A DNA stretch of 6,495 bases, taken from assembly GCA_913044255.1 (NCBI GenBank), contig CAJWOI010000160.1:1-6495 (forward strand), given 5' to 3'. The position numbers were made by a program, and so were the translations under genes. The DNA is from an uncultured Alphaproteobacteria bacterium (GTDB taxonomy: Bacteria > Pseudomonadota > Alphaproteobacteria > UBA7887). A model generated the notes under the pieces. That model did no database searches and was not told where the DNA came from. It saw only the letters and a list, made by a program, of their open reading frames with translations. Shown piece after piece: positions 1 through 4,948 of the stretch. Every line of letters begins with the position of its first letter. Within the stretch, counting starts at the first letter, position 1.

Positions 1-150
1 CCGATCCTTGCGCCTGACCAACTTGAGTCAGGTTCGGTTGTATTTCTTGGACTCATTCCGGATGTTGCTGCGCGTATACATGAGCGCTTATGTCATCTGC
101 CAGTGGAATTCATTCTGCCTCCCGCCCTAGCATTGCCCACGGCCGAGTAA
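1..150 (+). CDS. 3' end of an unidentified protein (partial)
   Basis: Frame 1 is open from the first base to a TAA at 148-150, giving 49 C-terminal residues; the start lies outside the window. The piece contains GSVVFLGLIPDVAARIHERL, then VEFILPP, a hydrophobic strand, helix, hydrophobic strand order that would suit the last unit of an alpha/beta (Rossmann-like) fold. It ends in a Pro/Ala/Leu-rich tail. I do not recognise the family. It lies in the same orientation as the broken gene at 230-526, with 79 bases between them, so the two may once have been co-transcribed. A methyltransferase or nucleotide-sugar enzyme would suit the locus, but nothing visible proves it. Confidence 0.55.
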   Translation, partial: PILAPDQLESGSVVFLGLIPDVAARIHERLCHLPVEFILPPALALPTAE

Positions 151-214
151 ATACCGGCAATTTAGCGTGCTAATTTTCTAACTAATTGGCCACTCATAGC
201 TGTGATTCTGATAC

Positions 215-219
215 AGAGG
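215..219 (+). promoter_or_regulatory. Ribosome binding site of the decayed gene at 230
   Basis: AGAGG lies ten bases before the ATG at 230. Its presence supports 230 as the original start of the now broken reading frame, rather than a chance ATG. Confidence 0.4.
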
Positions 220-229
220 TTTAACAAAA

Positions 230-526
230 ATGCGCTGCTTGTTCGCCATGAACATTTGGTGCCAGTCGTATATTGACAATTTTCTCAAACTCACCCTGCC
301 GATGCACATGGCACCGGAAAATCTGCACGGATTGCCCGATCTCAACTAAAGCAAGTATCTGATTAACACGATCGAAGCAGATGTTGAGTATTTACTAGCA
401 GCACCTCAAATTTGAGTACCCAAAGAAATGCTTGAGGTAGAAATTAATCCGATTTCCCTTTCTGAAGGCAATAAATATCACGTGCTCGGCGGCTTTCAGA
501 GCGACGTTTTTTTGTTTTACGCATAA
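230..526 (+). pseudogene. Decayed, truncated glycosyltransferase-like gene (5' remnant)
   Basis: From the ATG at 230 one frame reads 39 codons to TAA (347-349), 21 codons to TGA (413-415) and 36 codons to TAA (524-526), with no frameshift needed. The translated pieces are protein-like and continuous: MRCLFAMNIWCQSYIDNFL, then LTLPMHMAPENLHGLPDLN, then SKYLINTIEADVEYLLAAP, then a part ending NKYHVLGGFQSD. From memory this order (short strand, W.xSY..xFL, LP..xAPxNL..LP, SKYLI.T..D, NKY) matches the N-terminus of a glycosyltransferase-like or hypothetical family found in polysaccharide clusters, in which the gene is several times longer. The remnant stops where it meets the 3' end of the convergent oxygenase gene, so the rest was probably lost in a rearrangement. 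That the frame is a decayed gene is fairly well supported; the family name is only a recollection. Stop-codon readthrough is a less likely reading. Confidence 0.55.
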
Positions 527-1368
527 CCCTTTTCTGAAGCGTCATTCCTCGAGCAGTTATCTAGGTACTGCTGCGCAACGCTCGCAACAGCCGATTCCGA
601 AAGGGGAGCATATCCACGAGATGTCAAATCTTTGCGCATCACGATAGGTGCGAAGGTATTGACGACGCGAAAATCTACTGAAAATCGGGTCACTTGTCCC
701 CGGTTTACTTCCTGGCCATGTACGATCTGCGGTGGAAAAATCACGACTTCACCAAATTCAACGGGTAACGGTTTTACAGCGCTCAGGTCGCCGACAAGTT
801 TTTTGGGCGCATAGGGAAAACCCATTTCGTGCTTTCGTGAGCCTTTGTTCCAATCCGATTTATCGAGCGGAACCGTCTCGTATGCAGATTCTGACACAAG
901 GTGCGACCCTGGTAAAAATTGGAGACAAGAATCTGCGTCGAGATCCAAGAAAGGCACATGGAAAGCAACTTCAAACGGTGATTGCCCGTAATAATTGTCA
1001 CGATGTAGACCAATATTGTCTTCATTTCGATTGGGTCGAGCAATACGGAAAAAGGGATGCCTTTGAATATGGAGATCGGGACCGATAAGGGCATTGAGGA
1101 GCTCCAACTGACTTTGTCCAATCTTCATACACAGCTCGTTGGACCAAAAATATTGAACCATTTTCCATTGAACGTCTTCATGTTCGTCGTCGCTTGCAAA
1201 CTCATGGTACGTAGCGAGTCTGACCTCGTTACTGCCTAGTATTGCCTGCAATTTACTTTCCAACAAATCGCGAATATCTCTGATGCTATCGAAATCGGGA
1301 AATTTCGCTTTGCACAGGCCCAAATCCCTGTAGCTAGTGCGAAGCGAGGCAAAGTCTAGCTCTGACAT
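517..1368 (-). CDS. PhyH-like Fe(II)/2-oxoglutarate-dependent oxygenase
   Basis: This 283-residue protein has the double-stranded beta-helix oxygenase signature. The metal ligands are H122 and D124 in LHRDNYYG and H217 in PPQIVHGQ; R228 (TRFSVDFR) is the likely 2-oxoglutarate carboxylate anchor. LQFLPGSH at 149-156 is the usual strand and turn between them, and EFGEVVIFP precedes the distal His. The length is normal for phytanoyl-CoA dioxygenase-like proteins. Such enzymes couple decarboxylation of 2-oxoglutarate to hydroxylation or related oxidation of a small substrate, normally in the cytoplasm. The pattern IQRHPFFRIARP, then HRD..YGQSPFE, resembles the group called 'sporadic carbohydrate cluster 2OG-Fe(II) oxygenase', which fits a role in tailoring a sugar. 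The ATG at 1366-1368 has GAGAG four bases upstream. The gene is the last of the minus-strand series, 191 bases after the other oxygenase, and converges on the broken gene at 230-526. The oxygenase call is secure; the substrate is unknown. Confidence 0.88.
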   Translation of the reverse strand: MSELDFASLRTSYRDLGLCKAKFPDFDSIRDIRDLLESKLQAILGSNEVRLATYHEFASDDEHEDVQWKMVQYFWSNELCMKIGQSQLELLNALIGPDLHIQRHPFFRIARPNRNEDNIGLHRDNYYGQSPFEVAFHVPFLDLDADSCLQFLPGSHLVSESAYETVPLDKSDWNKGSRKHEMGFPYAPKKLVGDLSAVKPLPVEFGEVVIFPPQIVHGQEVNRGQVTRFSVDFRVVNTFAPIVMRKDLTSRGYAPLSESAVASVAQQYLDNCSRNDASEKGYA

Positions 1369-1559
1369 CGTGCTCTCTTTTTACTACTGTTTTGTTTAAA
1401 GACGGCCGCCAGAATGGCACTTACAGCGAACTTTGCCACGTTTAATTTAGCGCGCCAATCATTCCCGAAACAGACTTAGTCCAAGGAAGAGGTTGAAAGC
1501 GTACGGGTTAAACAGAACGGTGCAGTATATTTGTTCTCTGCAATGCGTGCCACAGCCGG

Positions 1560-2312
1560 CTAACACTGCGGAACAAAAAGCGTAAACTCCAGGCTCACGC
1601 GGCACTGATCACCCATGGTAACGGCGCCACCGTGGAGTAAATCGTAGGAAAATACTACGGCGCTGCCCGGGGGTGTCTCCAAAAGAAACGGCTCGACGTC
1701 CACTACTGCTTCATCAAATACCGGCTTATCCAACCCGTGACGGTATTCAACGGTGTAATTCCAATCCTGTTGCCGATGGGTGCCAGGTGCAACTCGCAAA
1801 CCGGCAAGACCCGTATCTCCGTTTACGAGCAGCCAGACCTTGATGCACCGCTGCCCATCCGGGGTTGGCCACTTATTTATATCCCAGAACCAACGGTCGG
1901 CGTGCAACGGACCGACATCATCTGTCTGTCCAGGCCGAACCAGCCGCCAGACCACCTCCGGCGGTTCTCCTTCGATCTCGTTGGTAATCTGCGCACTACC
2001 AAATTCTGCGGCGAGCCGATACATCAAAGAGGACTGATTGATAAAATCGATACCGTCCTGCCCCATGAGCCGTTCATGGCGCGGCCACACACTTGAATGG
2101 TCGATCCGGTAACTCTCCAGGTGATATTGAGCAAGCCCCGCGGCGGCAAAGTGGTCTACGTCATCAGGCGCGATAGTTGCTATCCGAGCAAGAAACCGCT
2201 GCTCGATAAGCCGTCGCAGTTCTACGATTTCAATCTCGGTGAGGCCGGGACCAGCCCAATATCCGGGTGCGCCATCAACGGCATCGCGAATGTTGATCTG
2301 TTCCGTGTTCAT
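1560..2312 (-). CDS. Second PhyH-like Fe(II)/2-oxoglutarate-dependent oxygenase
   Basis: The protein is 250 residues from the preferred start. Visible active-site elements are H137 and D139 in PLHADRWFW, H227 in YDLLHGG, and R238 in CRVSLEFT as the probable 2-oxoglutarate anchor. LAGLRVAPGTH (about 169-179) is the turn seen in phytanoyl-CoA dioxygenase-like proteins. The aromatic stretch after HAD (RWFWDINKWP) probably lines the substrate pocket. Apart from the common fold motifs, little similarity to the oxygenase at 517-1368 is visible, so the two are unlikely to be a recent duplication and probably act on different substrates or steps. Two ATG codons are adjacent (2315 and 2312). AGGA lies only two bases before the first but five before the second, so the second is preferred. 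The gene follows the exporter ATPase on the same strand after 174 bases and may have its own promoter. A role in modifying the exported glycan or a precursor is inferred from context. Confidence 0.87.
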   Translation of the reverse strand: MNTEQINIRDAVDGAPGYWAGPGLTEIEIVELRRLIEQRFLARIATIAPDDVDHFAAAGLAQYHLESYRIDHSSVWPRHERLMGQDGIDFINQSSLMYRLAAEFGSAQITNEIEGEPPEVVWRLVRPGQTDDVGPLHADRWFWDINKWPTPDGQRCIKVWLLVNGDTGLAGLRVAPGTHRQQDWNYTVEYRHGLDKPVFDEAVVDVEPFLLETPPGSAVVFSYDLLHGGAVTMGDQCRVSLEFTLFVPQC

Positions 2313-2316
2313 CATG

Positions 2317-2320
2317 ATCC
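2317..2320 (-). promoter_or_regulatory. Ribosome binding site deciding between two adjacent ATGs
   Basis: On the minus strand AGGA is followed by TC and then ATGATG. The spacing is too short for the first ATG (2313-2315) and acceptable for the second (2310-2312), which favours the shorter protein by one residue. Confidence 0.45.
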
Positions 2321-2375
2321 TACGCGTGATTTGTAGCTTCCAATGACCATATACTTTTCAGTAGTCACGGTATGC

Positions 2376-2384
2376 ACTATAGCA
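2376..2384 (-). promoter_or_regulatory. Possible extended -10 promoter for the second oxygenase
   Basis: The minus strand reads TGCTATAGT, which is an extended -10 (TGn followed by TATAGT, five of six matches to TATAAT). No convincing -35 box lies at the right distance, as is often the case for extended -10 promoters. It would start transcription near 2369, about 57 bases before the oxygenase start. The gap after the exporter ATPase would then hold a separate promoter. This is a pattern match only. Confidence 0.28.
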
Positions 2385-2486
2385 AGTTCCCCATATAAAA
2401 TAGAACTCTAACTGATTTAGGCCTATGCTTTCCGACAATTACTTTCGGCTAAACCCCGCTTGTAGACAGCCTTTTTCTTAATTCGC

Positions 2487-3236
2487 CTATTTTTGGCTAT
2501 CCATATAAAAAGATACCGCATCCTCCAACGGACCAAAAAATTTCGACTCGCCATGCTCGATCACGAGGGCAATGTCGCAGTAATCGCTCAACATTGCCAT
2601 GTTGTGTGACGCCAGGATAAGGATACCGGCCCTGTTCAAATAACTGTCAAGTCGCGCGGCAAATTTCTGCTGGAATTGAGCATCACCTGCCCCAATACCC
2701 TCGTCGATGAGTAAAACTTCCTGGTGACCGGCCGTCGCCAACGCTGCCTTGAAGCGCGATTGCATGCCGGAAGAGTAAGTGCGTACCGGCAGATCAATAA
2801 AATCTCCCAAGTCGGTGAACTCGCAGACGTCTTGCTCTACTTCCCGCCAGTCGATTCCCTGACCGTGGATCAAACAGTGGTATTTGATGCTTTCGCGGCC
2901 CGTCATATCGGCGCTAATTGAAGTCCCCTCAAGGACGCAGCCTACATGCCCGGCGACAAATACTTCGCCCCGACTCGGTGGATATATTCCAGCAAGTACG
3001 CGTAGAAGCGTCGTCTTACCGGCACCGTTGTGCCCTATCAGCCCCAAGTTTTGACCTTCGCCCAATTCAAGCGAGATGTCCTTTAAGGCTTCAACATATA
3101 TTTTCCCGTGACTGCTACTTAACTTGCCTCCGATCGGCGCAAACAGCGAGGGTTTACTCAAAAGCCGCATCTGACCTGGTGAGAACACTGGGATGTTTAG
3201 ATAGACATTCTTGACTGTAATTTGGCAACTCACCAT
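2487..3236 (-). CDS. Polysaccharide ABC exporter ATPase (Wzt/KpsT/TagH type)
   Basis: This 249-residue cytoplasmic ATPase powers the adjoining permease in exporting a lipid-linked polysaccharide. Counting from the preferred start: Walker A GHNGAGKTT at 68-76, the family region around VLEGTSISADMTGRESI (101-117), signature YSSGMQSR at 154-161 (SSGMQ in place of LSGGQ, typical of this exporter family), Walker B VLLIDE at 174-179 with the catalytic Glu, and H-loop LASHN with His 211. The insertion before the ALKDISLEL strand is also typical of Wzt-like proteins. It ends soon after the nucleotide-binding domain, so the C-terminal carbohydrate-binding domain of O9a-type Wzt is absent. The ATG at 3234-3236 is four bases after the permease stop and begins where family similarity begins. 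The ATG at 3258-3260 would add eight unmatched residues and overlap the permease. The two genes are certainly one operon. Wzt is the best label, but the symbol is not certain. Confidence 0.93.
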   Translation of the reverse strand: MVSCQITVKNVYLNIPVFSPGQMRLLSKPSLFAPIGGKLSSSHGKIYVEALKDISLELGEGQNLGLIGHNGAGKTTLLRVLAGIYPPSRGEVFVAGHVGCVLEGTSISADMTGRESIKYHCLIHGQGIDWREVEQDVCEFTDLGDFIDLPVRTYSSGMQSRFKAALATAGHQEVLLIDEGIGAGDAQFQQKFAARLDSYLNRAGILILASHNMAMLSDYCDIALVIEHGESKFFGPLEDAVSFYMDSQK

Positions 3237-3240
3237 AGCG

Positions 3241-4104
3241 CTAAATCCAAAAGGCAACATAGCGCTCGTAGCGCTTATAGAATGTCATACCGAGAACCCA
3301 GACCACTACTACGAAGACCAGAAACACAGCTGTAATCAAGATGTCGGGCGGTTCCCCGAGAAGCGGGCGCCGTAAGAACTGGATGAGATAATAAAATGGA
3401 TTGAGTAAATAGAATGCGGCGCGCCATCCAGAGACCAAACTGGGCGTCCAGAATACCGGCGTCAGGAGCATGACGACAATAATGATACTGCTCACAAGCC
3501 TGGGTAAGTCTCGATACCGCGCAAACAAGATAGATAGCAGAGCGATCAGCGGAATTGTCATGCAGAAAAACAGCATTACGGATGGAATGAACAAGAGCGT
3601 ATAAAAATTCAAGTCGATCAGGCCTAGCAGAACGGCGGCTGCATACACTAGAAGGTTATGGCCAAGCACAATAACTTGTCTGAACGCAGTCCCCCAGATG
3701 AGTTGCGCCTTATCGAAGGGTAATGCTTTGATGTAGGTAGCATTTGTAATGAAAGTGTTACCGACATCGACCAGCAAGGCTGAAACCCATAGCCAGCCGA
3801 TCATGCCCGATATAATGTAGGCAGAATATGTTTTGCTGGGGATTCCAAAAATAGCGCCGTAGACTAATGTCATCGCAATCGAAAAAATCGCCATATTGGC
3901 GGTAATCCACATAGGCCCGAGAAACGAACGGCGGTAACTCTGGATCACCTCCAGCCAGCCGAGAGTTATCCATAATCGAGGGTTGCGTATAGGGCCCGCC
4001 AACAGCGAATGGGCCAATAAGCTAGTTCGCCAGTTCGCCGTACGATCAACCGCCTCGGTTAATTTTGGATCTTGATTAGAGACATTAAGGTCGCCCACTT
4101 CCAT
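3241..4104 (-). CDS. Polysaccharide ABC-2 exporter permease (Wzm/KpsM/TagG type)
   Basis: This 287-residue inner-membrane protein has about six hydrophobic segments, near 65-87, 93-115, 141-162, 168-193, 203-221 and 255-275. Family marks include YRRSFLGPMW at 57-66, just before the first membrane segment, the cytoplasmic motif FARYRDLPRLV at 194-204, TPVFW at 215-219, NPFYYLI at 235-241, and a basic-aromatic tail ending in RYVAFWI. These match ABC-2 permeases that export O-antigen, capsule or teichoic-acid chains. It pairs with the ATPase that begins four bases after its stop. The ATG at 4102-4104 has AGGG only two bases before it. A GTG at 4096-4098 has that AGGG eight bases upstream and is a real alternative start, shortening the protein by two residues. 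Homologues of this length usually have an N-terminal cytoplasmic stretch like the 60 residues seen here. Confidence 0.93.
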   Translation of the reverse strand: MEVGDLNVSNQDPKLTEAVDRTANWRTSLLAHSLLAGPIRNPRLWITLGWLEVIQSYRRSFLGPMWITANMAIFSIAMTLVYGAIFGIPSKTYSAYIISGMIGWLWVSALLVDVGNTFITNATYIKALPFDKAQLIWGTAFRQVIVLGHNLLVYAAAVLLGLIDLNFYTLLFIPSVMLFFCMTIPLIALLSILFARYRDLPRLVSSIIIVVMLLTPVFWTPSLVSGWRAAFYLLNPFYYLIQFLRRPLLGEPPDILITAVFLVFVVVVWVLGMTFYKRYERYVAFWI

Positions 4105-4394
4105 TTCCCTAAGTCCGGCTTTCGTCTCTTGATTAGGACATATTTTCGTGTTTTGCGACTGTCCAGCTTTACCTTAAGCCATTCTCGTCGTGGCTATCTT
4201 TGAGAACGTGTTCGATTGATTTGCTTTCAAAGCTGACGCAGGCCGTGGCCGTGTAACATGATTGGTCCGCTCAAACCAGTGGGCTACGCATCACGAAACT
4301 GTTCACCAAGTATCAGCGACTTCTGGGTTGTGTCCAGTACAAAACAGTTAATCGACTAAGGGTACCAATCAGTTGAGAAGCAGTGATTCGCCAC
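4105..4394. other. Intergenic gap before the exporter operon; no gene seen
   Basis: This is 290 bases between the regulator's stop and the permease start, both on the minus strand. All frames I read are broken by stops. The longest fragments (for example an ATG at 4258 giving 33 residues) have no ribosome site and no recognisable similarity. The exporter promoter should lie here, but I found no convincing -35/-10 pair, and I do not see a JUMPstart/ops element (GGCGGTAG) on either strand. Confidence 0.4.
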
Positions 4395-4661
4395 TTAGTC
4401 TTGCACCTGGTTGGGGCTCGCGGCAGGTACCAGTCGTACACCCTCGCCCATTTCCTTTTCAGGGCCTAAGAAACATATGCCCGCTTCCTCAAGCACCCGG
4501 CGTACGACCTCGAGATTATCCGAATTTGTTGCCGAGATAAAGGTGGCTCGTTCCATTTGCTGAACGCGTGCCCAACTCAGCCCGCTTAACTCAGCAAGGT
4601 TGTCAACTCGCCACCGTAAAGCTGCACGCGCCATTCGTATCTGTGTTCCGGTAATCGACAT
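4395..4661 (-). CDS. Small Xre-like helix-turn-helix DNA-binding protein
   Basis: The 88-residue product opens with MSITGTQIRMARAALRW, continues with VDNLAELSGLSWARVQQMER, the expected helix-turn-helix of the lambda Cro/C1 fold at about residues 18-37, and then VVRRVLEEAGICFL and GVRLVP. This order is familiar from short single-domain Xre-like proteins in which the family reads MSITGAQIRAARALLGW and ends EAGVEF..GVRL. No effector or sensor domain is present, so it should act as a repressor or activator by binding DNA, probably as a dimer. A GTG at 4671-4673 would add four residues, but the purine-rich GAAG six bases before the ATG at 4659-4661 and the family N-terminus favour the ATG. It lies 290 bases before the exporter operon on the same strand and divergent from the capsule gene at 4949. 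Its targets are unknown; control of this locus is a guess from position. Confidence 0.82.
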   Translation of the reverse strand: MSITGTQIRMARAALRWRVDNLAELSGLSWARVQQMERATFISATNSDNLEVVRRVLEEAGICFLGPEKEMGEGVRLVPAASPNQVQD

Positions 4662-4831
4662 CAAGAACTTCACTCTCTATGTCCGTTCGTGGGCCACTCT
4701 AACAAGGTACGAATATAGATCGATAAACTTCTCTGCAGCATTTAGTATTATTCGCCTTTGATGGATCAGGTCACCCTGTACCATGGCGCATACGATCTAC
4801 TACAACACCTCTAATCTTATCAAATAACTGC

Positions 4832-4859
4832 TTACGAAAGTATCTAGCCGCTGTAAAAT
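4832..4859 (+). promoter_or_regulatory. Possible sigma-70-like promoter for the capsule gene
   Basis: TTACGA (4832-4837) and TAAAAT (4854-4859) are 16 bases apart. The -10 matches the consensus at five of six positions and the -35 at three of six. Transcription would start near 4866, leaving a leader of about 80 bases that includes the inverted repeats at 4917-4941. The match is weak and the region is AT-rich, so chance is possible. Confidence 0.2.
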
Positions 4860-4916
4860 GGCGCTTATCAGGTATGGATAGTTTCAACTTCTAAATCTAG
4901 GTTGTAAAAAAATCAC

Positions 4917-4941
4917 GCGAGATTCTCGCATAATTGAGAAT
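4917..4941. repeat. Two overlapping inverted repeats before the capsule gene
   Basis: GCGAGA (4917-4922) and TCTCGC (4924-4929) form a perfect dyad around one central base. ATTCTC (4922-4927) and GAGAAT (4936-4941) form a second perfect dyad with an eight-base centre that reuses part of the first. They lie 8 to 32 bases before the ATG at 4949. The first is too tight for an RNA hairpin and looks more like a protein-binding site. The second could fold in RNA and would bury the only purine-rich ribosome-site candidate (GAGA, 4936-4939). Regulation is inferred. Confidence 0.4.
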
Positions 4942-4948
4942 TTTAACG

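Noticed and set aside
162..173. Palindrome TTAGC-GT-GCTAA followed by a T-rich stretch, as a terminator for the first gene
   Set aside because: The arms are only five bases, the two-base loop is too tight, and the T run is interrupted, so it is not a convincing terminator.
230..526. Functional stop-codon readthrough or recoding of the frame
   Set aside because: Two different stop types (TAA and TGA) and truncation of the gene fit decay better. No recoding structure is evident after either stop.
732..1088. Plus-strand open frame of 118 residues inside the first oxygenase gene
   Set aside because: It lies opposite a gene with complete catalytic motifs, has no recognisable domain, and its composition is typical of antisense shadow frames.
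1737..2336. Plus-strand open frames opposite the second oxygenase
   Set aside because: They are shadows of a GC-rich coding region, and the oxygenase motifs are on the other strand.
2440..2486. Terminator after the exporter ATPase (weak CCGA/TCGG pairing on the minus strand)
   Set aside because: The stem is four base pairs with a nine-base loop and is not followed by a U tract.
3758..3973. Minus-strand 71-residue frame inside the permease gene
   Set aside because: It is an out-of-frame reading of the permease, with no similarity or ribosome site.
4712..4717. -10-like TATATT on the minus strand before the Xre-like gene
   Set aside because: The distance to the start is suitable, but no -35 match or extended -10 accompanies it, and such hexamers are common in this AT-rich gap.
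4761..4814. ATG-initiated plus-strand frame of 17 codons in the divergent gap
   Set aside because: It is very short, has no ribosome site, and resembles no leader peptide.
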